From the NCBI GenBank assembly GCA_963969345.1, contig OZ017769.1, positions 7,319,725-7,383,724 of the forward strand: a DNA stretch of 64,000 nt. The letters are read 5' to 3'. Below the pieces are notes generated by a model, which saw only the letters and a list, made by a program, of their open reading frames with translations, had not been told where the DNA came from and searched no databases. This stretch comes from Turbatrix aceti. Lineage: Eukaryota > Nematoda > Chromadorea > Rhabditida > Panagrolaimidae. A program made the translations under genes and the position numbers. Each line of letters begins with the position of its first letter. Position 1 is the stretch's first letter. Below, piece after piece: positions 1 through 12,098 of this stretch.

Positions 1-2833
1 AAAGGACATACAAAAGAGGCGTCGAGGCGCATCGCATCGCCCGACCAAATCCCCAAGCCGGAGCGGAACGTCAGCTGATTCGGATCACCCCGAGCAACAA
101 GCATCCCATCCCGCGATGGATGATGGGTGACAAAAAACACAAAAAACAAAGCCTCGAAGCATCGTCGGTGAGAATAATGGCTTCCGCAATCCGCGATCAT
201 CCGTGATCCCATGGGTGCACAACTCGCTTTCACACACATACACCAAGTCTCGAATCACAAAAACCACAGCTGTTAGCTTACCGGGGGCCAGGTGAGCGTG
301 TTTCGACGCGACGCAAAACCGGATAACGGCCAGCCAGGAGGAGTGAAGCGGGCGGTAAATCACAGCGGGGGGAAATAGAAAGATGAGGGTGGAAGTGGCT
401 AGCATTCATCAACAAAAAAACAGAAAGAACGACGATCGTCGACTATCGGGTGAGTGAGTGAGTAAGCAGCTTGCTCGGGAGATTGGATGAGGGATGAGGG
501 ATAATGAAATCGCATCTGGGGTTTGGTTTCGTCTCGGGGCAGAAAACTAGCGGAAAGTTAATCGAATGCAGCTGATGAAGACAAATCACGGGACAGGGGC
601 CCCATATGGCCCCCCGGTAGCTGGCGACCCTAAGAGACCTCTTAGATGAACAAGATGAACAAGGCTAATCCAAAGACTTGATTGCTCACAGGAGCGAACA
701 GGGAACAGGGCGAACTCAACTAAAAAAAGGGCTAAAAAACTTACCGCAAGTGATGACGACGTCGACTCCTCGGGACCCGCGGAGACGAGTGAAAGCGTCG
801 ATGAGGACACCTCGACGGCGGGCGTATTCATCGCGCTCTCAGGAAGGGGGGAAGGTAGGAAGGCAGGAAGGAAGCTGTCGTAGGGTTTCTTTACGTTGAA
901 AGAAAACGACACACGTACAAGTCGACGTAGACAAGCCGAGAAGAGTGCAATCCTATCGGCAAACACGAACGTTGCCTGCTCGGAGAGTTGGATCTGTAAA
1001 ACGAAAAAAAAAACTAGATGGATTAGAACGGCCAAAAACGACTTGGCTACCCCGCCAAACACGGTTGGGTTGATAGAGAGCGTCTATTTACGCAGATATA
1101 CATACGTCAATCCAAAGCAAAAAGCAAATTCAGGTCAAATTCGGTGGACAGCGAAAATGGGCTGGCTGCAAAAACACTCGCAGGTCGAAAAAAAATAAAT
1201 GACAGCCGCCCGCGCAGGAAGCGCTCGGATCTGCTGGATGCAGTGGGATCGGGATGAGATCGCACAAGTAGCAAGTCGAGAGTGCTGGATAAACACTACA
1301 ATGCATCATCATCTATCTCTGCCTGCGCGCAAAACGACCGGTTTGACGCATGCATCGTCGCGCCGCCGACGAACGTGTTTGCGGGCAGCGAGGACATTAT
1401 TCAAATGGCAGCAGCCCCTGCGTACGACGCGACAATTGCGTGGGATTCTCGGAGCCGTAAAGGTCGTCGTCGCTCCTCCTGGGCACGCGCATGTATACTA
1501 ATGGCTTGCGCACCACACTGTTTTCGCACCGGTGGTGACAAAACGACTGCTAGCAGCACAATCACCTGTACTCGCTCACCTTTGCCGCCCGGGGGTGTCT
1601 TGCGGGAATTGATTCACATATTATATTTATCGCTGCCGCCGGGAAAAAGCACCCAACAAAAAACGCCGGACTGATGAGTGCGCAAATTTGTGACACACTT
1701 GAAAAAACTGTGACAAATCACCCCTGCGGAAGCAACGGAAGCTGTCGTCCGATGATCGCGGTGCACAAACGAGAGCCGCGGCTCACGGGTGTTTATGGGC
1801 GTTGCCGGAGTGTAAAACGCGTGGAATGAACTTAACCGGGGGTTGGGGAAGTCAGAAGGTCATCATAGTCGACTTTCTGTCTTTCCCAGTGAAATTAGGG
1901 TCGTCAGAAGAGATCTCGAAACATCGTAGTTTGCTTCTAACCAGGGATTTTGATCACTTTTGAAATTGCTCCGATTTTCGGTCTGCTCCTTAGTGGGAGC
2001 GAAACAAGCAAAAAAAATAAAAATGAGGAGCGGGAGCGTAGCAAGCTCACGAATCTTGAAGAAGCGAAAAGCGAACGCAGATCGGGTTCAAAAAACACTA
2101 AAAATTTATAAAAAAATTATAATTATAAAAATTTTATATTCGTTTTTTTTATCATTTCCGTTCACTTATACGTAAATATAGCAAGTCGAGAGCTAAAAAT
2201 TAGTCAAAACACAAGAAAAAATTTCACATTTGAACTTTGCCCCAGTTTTTGCAAAAAATTTTGAAATTTTACTTGGAGCGCAGTTTTTTCAAATTTTGGT
2301 ACGCAAAAAAAATCTAAATAAAATAAACTGGAGCAGAGCGGTAAAAAACCCTGCTGCTGCATCTTATAAAACCCTGTTTCTGCCGACGGCAAAGCCACTG
2401 CCCAGACCCGAATCAAATTGGTCAGAACCGGGCAGATTTGTGGTTGCTCTATGAAGCGCAATGTTTGTAGTCGTTGCATCAACATTGCCCACAGGCGTGC
2501 CTTTTCCATGAGTGATCAGCGTTTTTGACTGGTTTCACGCTGTTTTACGCTTCCTCACCCCTGTCCAGGCATGCCAGATGGAGCAGGGGTGTTTGCGAAG
2601 ACTCCTTCTGACTACCAGGCCCGTTGTGCGCACTGGACCCCCAAGGAATCAAATTTGAATTGGAATTAGTAAAATATTGATAATTGCGACCGAGCAAACC
2701 CGTTTGCCCCACCGAAGTTGTGTTTGTGCGTGGTTGGGATGACTTTATTTCTTTCTTTCTTTCAATTTGGCTTCACAAAACACGAGAATTGTGTATATAT
2801 GTATATACGCGACCGATGGCCGCCGGGAGGGAG
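1..2833. other. Intergenic stretch with no recognisable gene
   Basis: I see no open frame here with recognisable domains or consistent splice signals on either strand. The sequence alternates GC-rich, repeat-poor DNA with AT-rich runs (for example around 2080-2340). It lies downstream of the PSKH1-like gene and so may hold its 3' UTR at the right edge. Confidence 0.6.
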
Positions 2834-4917
2834 CTAGAAGACACCGTAATGTTTGGTAGACTGAATATGTTGAGAGGACTGCTGTTGCCGGGTCTTGGCG
2901 AGTCGCTGAAGGTCCTGGGCGAGCTTGTCGACTTCGCGGGGGTCTACGCGATGACCGTGGTCGCTGCGGGTCACGCTGCGGATGCTGCGGGTCGATTTGG
3001 TCTGCAAAATGAATTCTTAATTACGATTATTCTTGCTCGATTTATTGCCAACTTTATTAGGTCCCTACTTGTTTATTACGCCCGAGGCAATTTTTTTTTA
3101 ATTTTTTTTTGATTTTTTACGACCCACAAAACAGGCGTGATCGCACTTTTTGCCCCCACCGCCGTTGCCGCGGTCGTTGCCGCGAGGGTGACGAAAAGAG
3201 CGTGCCGACAATCATCCCCGGAGACAAACGACGTTCACGGATACGGAGCCAGGCGGTCATTTGTCATTGTGGCAGGTATCGGCCTGTCACTCCGCACCTC
3301 TCTCAGGCCGGCAAATTGCAACACAACAACATCATCTCAGCTTATGGCAATTTGCCGCGTGTCCCGAAATGACGGATCTGTCGGATCAGAGCGCGTTTAC
3401 CTGGTCCGGCAAAGACAATAACAACAAGCGTTGTTGTTTGCCGGAAATTTTCTTTTTCGTAGATTTGAGTAGTATAATCTCGGCTTTGTCAGCAAAAAGT
3501 GGCTTGTCAGCGCGTGCCTTGGGCAATCAACAAAAATCAACGGCTTTCTGCTGATTTGTGATGCAGAAAGCACCCCGCGGAGAACACAATGGATGATTAT
3601 GACTCTCGTTTCCCGACGATAAAAGAAAAGCCGTTCAAATTACAAGGCAATGAGACCGCTAATGACCCCGGGCGCTCTTTGTTGTGGACTCCCCGTTTTT
3701 TTACGATCACGAACACGCTCTCGATCTCGATTTTCGGTCGATCCCGTATGTTATAGTACAAACCAATAAAAAAAAGCAAAAAAACTCACTCTCTGCATGG
3801 AGTTGTAACCGCTCGCGGGTCGTGCCTTAATGGTAACGTTGAGGTTCGGACGATGCTCGTTGGTGACCCAGTCGTGGTTGAGGGCGTCGTGCGCGTTGAG
3901 GCGCTGCTCGGCATTTGTTTCAAGCAGCGAATCGACAAACTGCTTGGCCAGCTCGGATCCCGACCAGTACTGCGGGTAGTAGAGGTAGTTGGCAGTGATG
4001 ATCTGGGTGTACAGCCGGGATCGGCAGTCGTCGTCGAAGGGCATGATGCCCGACATGAGGATGTACGTGATTACCCCGACCGCCCACATGTCAACCTTAT
4101 CGGTGTAGGGTATCCTGAGCAGGGTCTCCGGCGCGATATACTCGGGTGTGCCACAGGTGTCTGTCATCTTCTCGCCGGCCGTCAGAGCCTGGTGCGCGAG
4201 GCCAAAATCGGTGATCAACAGCCGGGCTTCCGGGCGAGTGTCTGCGTAGAGGATATTCTCGGGTTTCAGGTCGCGATGGGTTATTCGCATTTCATGGAGG
4301 TAGGAAAGACCGGTGAGCAGCATCCGCACGGCAGAACGCGCTTCAACTTCCGTGTACCTGCCTTTGGTCACGACCCGGTCGTACATCTCGCCGCCCGAAG
4401 CGAGTTCCATGACGATGAAAAGACGCGACGTAGAGCGGAAGACTTCTTCGAGTCGGATGACGAACGGATGCGACACTCTCGAGAGAATTGCGAGTTCATT
4501 GTTCACCGAACTAAAGTCACTGTCTGAAGATACGAGTTTTACGGCGTAGAAAGTCTTTGTGACCCGGTGCTGGACGCGCAGGACCTGCGAGAAGGACCCT
4601 TTTCCGATGACGGAGAGAACTTCGTACTTGCAGACCAACCGGGAATCTAGGCGCATCGCCGGTCGGTCCCTGAACACAGTAGCTTCGCCCAGTGGCATCT
4701 CACCGCCCACCTGAAAGCAAGATCATCATTCAGGCCCTGGAAGCCGTTCAAGAGGACTCACCGGCGGAGGACAGCCAGCAGCGAGCGCTGCAGCATCAAA
4801 TCTGGCTTTTGAAAAAAGTTGTGCAAAAAAGTTTTGCTTCTTGCTAGATTTACCCGTATCGGGGATGGGTACCACCCGCTTAGACTGCTTTGCACTCGTC
4901 GAATGACTCGCTCCCAT
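2834..4917 (-). CDS. PSKH1: PSKH1-type serine/threonine protein kinase
   Basis: Three coding exons, 4917-4762, 4710-3790 and 3001-2834, join in frame to 414 residues; human PSKH1 is about 424. The protein starts MGAS, an N-myristoylation type start, which is why I chose the ATG at 4917 over the in-frame upstream one. The kinase domain covers about residues 82-345: glycine loop GKGSFS, VAIK-type Lys110, HRD catalytic loop 197-199, DFG Asp220, and GTPEYIAPE in the activation segment. All catalytic residues are present, so it should be active. The last exon is separated by a 788-bp intron and encodes a basic Ser/Thr-rich tail (TKSTRSIRS...) ending in a Gln-rich segment. This resembles the PSKH1 tail, which supports the PSKH1 rather than CaMK assignment. 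PSKH1 family members associate with Golgi, centrosome and plasma membrane; substrates are not visible from sequence. Confidence 0.9.
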
Positions 4918-6039
4918 GATGATCGGCTCCTCACTGGCGCACGGCACACAGCACCAGCCCAGAACCATCCAAGTCGATCTGCCTCTGCTGTCTTAGCCGC
5001 CGTGTCGTCTCGCAAGCGGCATTTCTCGGGAGAGGGAAGGTGGTCGCGGTCGCGGATCAGCCGAGGAGGAGTGACCTGTAAGGGGCTCGGCTGCAACCAG
5101 AAATTGGGCTAATCAGGGTGCGATCGCGGAGGCTGGAGGACGAAGTAGACGAGATTGGAACACGCAAAGGCCGCGCGCAAAAAAGATCGACACTGTCGAC
5201 GTAATGAGCAGGTTGCATGACGCAAAAGTTGTCAAAATGGAACGTAAAAGGTGGTTCAATACCAGAAAAATCAAATAAATAAATATTCGAAAATTCCCGG
5301 CAGAAATTTAGCTGATCACAGATTTCGAAGAAAAAAACAGGCATTAAAGCAAAAAATTTAACAGATCTGGTGACAAAAATAAATGGCCGTAAATTGGCCC
5401 ATCAGCACCCCGGCATCGTTAAAGCATGAAAAAGCTCGTTAAAATTTGATAAAGTGAGTGAAAAAAAGTTGAAAGCATGTCACATTTGCCACCCGCGGAC
5501 CTGCGGGCTTCGCTCTGATCTCGATCGCACGTGCACGCAAAAAAAATCAAAGGGAAGATGCATTCATTGACCGAACTGACAACTCCTGCAGAAAAACGCA
5601 TTTTTCTTTCTCTCTCAATTTAACAAACGGGTGACAAACGATAAATTGAGATATGACGAGGAAGGCGTGTGTTGCTCCTTGACAGAACCTGACAACAGCT
5701 GACCAAATCCGCCTAAGGAAAGATGAAAGAGGCACGGGAAAGCGCTTAAAATATGCAACAACCAAACGACCGACCGCAACCGAGCTAATCAGAACCAGAC
5801 GGCGCGGCTAAAGGCCAGAAATCCCCTCTGGCTGCTCTGCGAGTGTGCGCGCACCCCAACCAACAGCCCAGCCCAATCCAATCCAATCGAGTTCGTTCCC
5901 GCATGCCAGCTGGCAGGAAGGAAAGGAACACGGTCGATGTGTGTCCTCCTGCCACAGGTAGGAAGGAGAAAAGGTATGAAACAAAATCAAAGACAAAGAC
6001 AGCCAATACATATCTCGGAACAAGGGTGGCTCATCCCCC

Positions 6040-6066
6040 CATATCCTAGGACAAAGCTAGGATATG
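6040..6066. repeat. Short perfect inverted repeat
   Basis: CATATCCTAG at 6040-6049 is mirrored by CTAGGATATG at 6057-6066 around a 7-base loop. It stands alone in noncoding DNA; no element ends or target duplication are visible. Confidence 0.7.
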
Positions 6067-8415
6067 TATGTCGCTGCTCACATCAGAGGGCCATAAACAC
6101 ACCTCGCCGAACCCGACCTAGACTGCGCTTGTCCTGATGGCGACGGCTGGCTGGCTGCAGACAGCTGAAAGGTGGTTGGTTGGTGCAAGAAAAAAAACAG
6201 GTGCAGTTCCTGGGTCTCGTCTCATGCACCACCGGGCGTTCGAGCTTGCCTTTTTGGATAAAAAAATACATGGGAGCGAAAAAAAGCAAAATGATCACCT
6301 GGACCAATAAAAAACCGTGCAAAAACAAGTAGGACACTGCTCAATGCTCTGGAGGGCAGGTGAGGTGAGGTGAAGCGACTAACCATCTATTTATTTGTTG
6401 TCGTGTTTGCCGAGACAATGAACGAATGAACGAGGAACAAGAAGGGGTCGAATTGTGTTTTTTGAGCAGAAAAACAGTGATCGTCTAGACCCACGCGAAC
6501 AACGAACAACGGGCCAAAGCTCCTTCTTCCTTCTCATGTCAATCTCTGCGCTGGCAACGGAGGAGGTCGTGTGTATGTTTAAAGTGGTTTGACGGAAGAC
6601 GAAAACGAAGACGAAGAAGAAGACGAAAACTAAGACGATGAAGAGGAAGATGCAGCACAACCTTGTTCACGCTGACTTCCTCCAGGCCAGGCAAAGCACA
6701 GAAGAACGAACGCAAGAGGCCTCTCAATGGACCGGTCGGGAGCCGCAAGCACTTCACAAGATCAATGCTCTGTCAAGCACGTCGTCCTCAACAATGTCGT
6801 GTGATATACAATCATCAGACAAAAATTTATCTCAAAGTCGTTTTCAAAACTCGACACACAACCGACCAATCCAAGTTTACGGTGCTGCCGTTGTGGAAGA
6901 AGGAAGGAGTCCAGAAGCATCGCTGAGCTCGTCAAATGCTAACATAAGCAAGTTTGCGTCGCCGCGGTTAACCAAGCCACTTAATCCGTGCCAGAGGCAA
7001 AAGTTTAGTGCGCGGCGAACGTATGAACACTTTTTTCCTACTCCCGAGCTCATTTTACATCGTTCCGCACACGGAAGACTCAGAAGCCATCAACGACACG
7101 TGGGAAGAAGACAAGAAACGAGCGTAAAAGCGTAGAACAAGTGCCTGCAATTAACGGAAGTCCCTGAGGCCTGAAAGCTCTCGCGCGACCAAAGGGCACC
7201 CATATATAAATATTAGTCGCTTGCACGTCGCAGACCCCAAAAAAGTCTATTTCCTGGGAAAAGAGGAAGATTTGAGTTTCAAAAAACATCCGGAGGGTCG
7301 CATTAAATTCGGCGTAACAGAGATGAGCAAACGAACAAACAAACAAAAACAAAGTTATAAGTTATAGTTTTTTTCAAAAAAATGATGCCTGAATGTGAGC
7401 TGAACTCGCATGTGCGGAGGAAGGAACAAAAAATATTATATTTGCTTAAGTGGCATGATTCCGTGGTCGTGGTACGTAGTCTATTATTCATCCCCCTTAC
7501 ATTAGATAAAATAGATTTCCTAAAATTCGTCTTCGTCCTGGGGCGCTGGAAAACATATGCATCACTCGAGAGGGTGGCCAAATGGAAACAACCCCCGTTC
7601 CCGTCCACAGCGGACGAGACAAACTACGAGGTGGTTCGCGTGGACCTTGAACGGTCGTCGAAGCCTGTGAACTACTAGCTCGAAGATAGGCAGGCGATGG
7701 CCTGCTGCAATCTATCCCGGTGCGGTAAGTGTTGCTATTTCGAGTCGAGTGCGACTGACATCTACCCGAACGATCTCTTTCTTCCACGGGGGGTGAAGAG
7801 CCATCCAAAAACCAACCAAGCAAGCGCGAATACGAATTTAGCATGCGATGAGGCGACTCTTTTTTTACAAAAAAAGTCGCATGTTTGTACAACTTCCGCT
7901 TCAGGTTCTTGAGTTACCTGAATCCAACCAACGAAACTCGAGTCAACAAGATGATTTTTTCAGTGTTGTCTGAAAAAATTGCGCACTTGTCTGACACAAT
8001 GCAAGCGCGTAGTACATACCTCACCGCCCGCGTGGGAGTGCGTTACATCTTTGCGCTTTTTTACTTCCAAAATCACGAAAATTCAACAAATTTTATTTTT
8101 TCGACGAAAACGGGAGATTCCAACGACAAACGACGCGTAAAGAGGCGGAAGTAGCTCATATCGCCCAACTTGCATCCCTGAAAGGAATGGAAGAAGGCGT
8201 CGTAAAAAGCGGCGGATCTTGCAGCGGCTTTTCCACGCCCAAGACCGTCACACCTGCGCGGACACCGGGGAATGGCATGCTAAATACTTTCAGGAATAAC
8301 GACCCAGCGTCTTGTTCCGGCACAGGAATAGAGTATCGTTATCACCGGTCGTAAGCACGCTGGCTAATGTCAACGGCCGGCTAATGAGCTCCATAGTTCC
8401 GGAGCTGCACATTAC

Positions 8416-8433
8416 AGTTCCGGATCCGGAACT
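8416..8433. repeat. Perfect 18-bp palindrome
   Basis: AGTTCCGGATCCGGAACT is identical to its reverse complement. It lies in noncoding DNA and is adjacent to a second partial copy of the half site (AGTTCCGGAGC at 8394-8404). A dimeric protein-binding site is possible but not shown. Confidence 0.7.
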
Positions 8434-11100
8434 AAGGAAAAGACATCGCACGGCAGCAAAAAAAGTCCGAAAAGAGCAGCGCAGGCTTTCAGTAAACATC
8501 GTAGACATCTCCCACGTTTTCCTCTTTGGGAAGCGAACAACGTTTGCGTTTGCAGGATGAAGGCCCTGCGGGCAGGTGGGCAGGTGCATCAGAGGCAAAA
8601 ACAGACAAGAAACCAGGCTACATCAACTCGCGCAGGGGAGAAAGATCAGCAAACAGAGTTCTACATGGATACATTTATAGATCCGAGGATTTGATCTAAC
8701 ATGAGTCGCCGCTTTGGGAAAAAGGAGAAAGTCGGGCTACTTCAAGTCGAGCCGATACACAAAAAAAAACTGTGACTGCGACATCAGTGAAAATCGGCCC
8801 CATCTCCTTCGATTTTTTTGCGCAAACACACACGCTGGGCCGCGCGCGATCGAAAAAAACACAGACGATCGATCGCAAAAAAACGAAAATCAAGACTTTG
8901 ATAAAGCATCGGTGTAATCCGCCCCGATCGCGGATGAAATCAGACTTCAAAAAACAAAAAATTAATAAAACAAGCTCAAAATTGGAGGCATGAGTTTACG
9001 CCCCCTGCATTTTTTTCTGCGCAGACTTGACCGTGATTTTCGGCGCATGCATGCCCGAAAGCACCCGAGTCCGGCGCCTTCCTAGGAGCTCCTTGACAGC
9101 GACCAGCAAGCGACTGTGAAAAAGACACCCCGACAACAACCCAACTCGACTCAACACGGACACAGACACGATTTTCGATGTGATGTCGCAGTGCGGTGCA
9201 TTACGCGCTACGGCTGATCCCCCGGGGGCTCGTGCGAAGACGGGCAATCGTCCATCGTCCGGGTTAAGCGCCTCAAATCCGGTCCAACGCGAAGCACAGA
9301 AGGAGAAAGTACACGGGACCCCCGCGAAAAGCAGCGGCGCTGTTTCTGTTGACCCGTGGCACATCGCATCACATCGGGCCGGGAGAAAACAGAGACTTTG
9401 TTGTGTCGTCGTCGTCTTCGTCTTCGATGGGGAAACTCGTTTCTGCGGTGGCGGTGGCAGTGGTAGTGACTCACGATGGTCTCTCATTAACCGCTGCGAC
9501 AAAGACGACGACAACGACGCTCACCTTTCGTGTAAAACACTTACCCCCGCCCCGAACAAATTGGCAAGGCCGCGCCCGTATCCGCCCGCATCCGGAGCAG
9601 GTCTACAGTCAAAAAAAATAATTCCCCGTCCCCGTCCTTCGCCACAAAGATTGCGCAAGTCAAAAGATGCCGGACTGGTTTGTCACCAGCCATCCCAGAG
9701 TTCCAGGACCTCCTCCTCCTCCTTTTCCTTCTCTTGACTCGATTAGGACTGGCCGACTGGAGCCTGCGGTGCCCAATATAAATTGGCAAAGCGACGACGA
9801 CCTTAGGCGTCGGCAGTGATGGATGGAGTGACGCGGAGTTAGTTGAGCGAGGGTTGTTGTGAGTGTTGCAAGCTAGTATGATACTTTCGCCTCAACCAAC
9901 CCTCACCCTGTTCGAGGGTCGATGGGAGGCGTTAAATCCATCACGCCACGAGCATTCATTCATTCATTCATCGTGGCCGAGACAACAATTTTTTTTTTCG
10001 GATAAAAAACTGATCTATCGGCGGCCGAAGGGCACGTGTGCAAACCAGCCGCCGCGAGCAGTCAAGTTGATTAATTTCACATCCTCCCCCGAAGCTCCCA
10101 TTTTTTTGTCAACTTCATGGAGACAAACTAGCGCGCACGCGTGGTAGGCATCATCGGCGCAACGCCGCGAGCAAAACCAAACCCCTTCTTTCTTAATTGG
10201 CTTTGAAATTGAGACACAATTAGAAAATTTAGAAAAAAGCAAGCCCCCCACGCATCCATACGTGATTCCCGGGAGAACGTGTGAATTATAAAAAAAGAAG
10301 CAAGCACAAAATAACAAAAAAAAATACTAAATTGCAAAACAAAAGAAAAATAGGTGCAACTGATGTGAAAGTCAACTGCCGGAGGACCTGGAGATGTGTC
10401 GAGTCAAGCGCCCCGGCACTACGCAGTTCTCGTTTCTGACAGCCTGTTGACGGACGGAGGCCGTCGTCGACGGGTTTCTTACCTTTCTGTTGACAGCATA
10501 CGGATCGTGTGACAGGTCGCTCAACCAAATTATGACACGTTCGGGCTAACAAATGTTTCAAGCAATTTCAAAAAAAAAAGATAAAGTAGAAAATAGATCA
10601 AAAAAAAAATCAAGTTCATCGATAAACAAAAAAAAAAGTAAAGTTTAGGTGAATGCTGAAGGAATTTCACCGATCCACCCGCAATTGTATATTTTTTTCA
10701 AAAAAAATTTAGATTACGATCTGAATTAAAATCCAGCAAACTGATCGATCTACAGTTACGATAGCAATTATAATCGCTCCGCCGCAGTTTTGGAGACGGC
10801 ATAAACGTTTCCGTTATCACCTACCCCACCCAGAGACGCTAACCGGTTCAGAAGAAGAACCACAGTGAGACGGAGCTCGTAATTCCACTTCTTCAAGTGG
10901 CTCTATTGAGGAAAAGCACTACGACTTCTGTTCAGAACAAAACAAGTTCAGAAACGTCTATGTGCATAAATAATTAGTCCCATTACGCTGCTGCAAACAA
11001 AAGCTGGTTGATCTATGCCATCATCATTATGAATAGCTTTACGTCAATTCAACAATAACACAATAAAAAAGCAAACCAAAAAAACCATGGGGCAACTTGT

Positions 11101-11569
11101 TTAGGCCACTTCTTCGGTACGGAGACGAGCATTGCCGTTGGTAAGCTTGATGCGGAGCTGGGCAGCGCGTTCGACGATCTCCTTTCGCTTCTTGCTGGAG
11201 ACGGCGTGAGCGATTTCACCGGCAAAACGGTGGTTCTGCATAAGAAGGAAATCAAGATCCTGAAAGAGAAAAAACAATGATAAAACGTATTTAAGACAAA
11301 TAAAAACGAATAAAAATGCATACACGAGGGTTGTTGACGATGACCTTCTTGTAGCCGTTGGGGAGAACGTGACGGGTCAGCTTGTTGCTTCCGTAACCGA
11401 TCTTCGGCATACGACGAGTGCCCTTGAAGCGACGACGGACGCAGTTGTCAATACCTCTAGGCTTGCGCCAGGAAGGACGCAGGCGGTGGTACCGATCGGA
11501 CTCATGGCGAGTGAAGTCCTTCGGGTGCTTCTTGACAATCTTCAACTTACGGCCGGCAACGAGAACCAT
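11101..11569 (-). CDS. RpL32: Ribosomal protein L32 (eL32)
   Basis: Two coding exons, 11569-11324 and 11259-11101, give 134 residues, the usual eL32 length. Family hallmarks are visible: a basic N-terminus, the block [27 protein letters not shown], and a C-terminal [11 protein letters not shown] followed by [11 protein letters not shown]. The protein is a structural component of the 60S ribosomal subunit. The ATG at 11569 follows a likely acceptor (AATTACAG) at 11581, implying a 5' UTR intron, typical of ribosomal protein genes. The intron between coding exons is 64 bp. The gene is head-to-head with the unknown gene that starts at 12099, sharing about 530 bp. Confidence 0.97.
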
Positions 11570-12098
11570 GATTACCAAGCTGTAATTCAGAAAATAAGCA
11601 AAATTAAAAGTGCCGAACGCATTCTAGCAATGTTCATTTTTACACGAAGAAAGAAACGTATATAAAAAGTACAAAAAAACACAACATGGTACCCGACACA
11701 CAGAAACGCCTTGGCAATGTCAATATTATGGTTAGTCTGAAACTAATAATTCTAGGATAAAATTAATGTAAAAAACGATGCGAAAATGGAAAGAAAAAGT
11801 ATAAAACAGACAAATACGAGTCAACGAGAAAGAAAAGATCTACGCAGTTTCGTGCTCCTGTGCTGAAGAAACCTAACACTCAGTCATTGGCGTTGTGTGT
11901 CGTGTCATTCAAAAACCAACGGCGCGCAACTTCGCAGTATGAAAATTGTTTGCGCGCGTTTGTTTCCTCCCATCATTACGGCCTCGCGCAGCAAAGATCT
12001 TTTGAAGCGATTTTTGTCACGCGTTTCGTTCTTTCGATTGATTTTTCAACTTGTACTGATTTTTACGCATTGCAGCTGCTGGCGTGGTTACTTTGAGA
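11570..12098. promoter_or_regulatory. Divergent upstream region of RpL32 and the gene at 12099
   Basis: This stretch separates two genes transcribed away from each other. On the minus strand an acceptor next to 11581 suggests a noncoding first exon of RpL32 further right. On the plus strand an acceptor (TTGCAG) ends at 12074 just ahead of the ATG at 12099. A pyrimidine-rich minus-strand tract near 11830-11840 could be the RpL32 transcription start, but this is weak. Confidence 0.4.

Larger units (their letters stand above)
4918..11100. other. 6-kb gene-poor stretch
   Basis: I find no supportable coding exon. Open frames are short, unlike known families, and lack flanking splice sites that would link them. 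The region is mostly GC-balanced with poly-A/T runs. It contains a perfect 10-bp hairpin at 6040-6066, a perfect 18-bp palindrome at 8416-8433, an ATTC microsatellite near 9955-9972, and TATA-like strings near 7201 and 9775 with no gene attached. It could be upstream regulatory DNA of PSKH1 or host a noncoding RNA. Confidence 0.55.

Noticed and set aside
1940..2530. Possible further hAT-like element starting CAGGGATTTTGATC
   Set aside because: No matching inverted end and no 8-bp duplication could be found.
3853..4527. 224-codon frame antisense to the PSKH1 kinase exon
   Set aside because: It is the mirror of strongly biased coding sequence; the minus-strand frame encodes a full kinase domain.
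6638..7135. 165-codon plus-strand open frame rich in Ser, Gln and Arg
   Set aside because: No domain or splice site support, and no matching exon on either side; treated as noncoding.
9180..9737. Long overlapping open frames on both strands (about 170-185 codons)
   Set aside because: They are caused by GC-rich simple sequence (Ser, Arg and Thr repeats such as GTCGTCGTC). No conserved motif and no consistent splicing.
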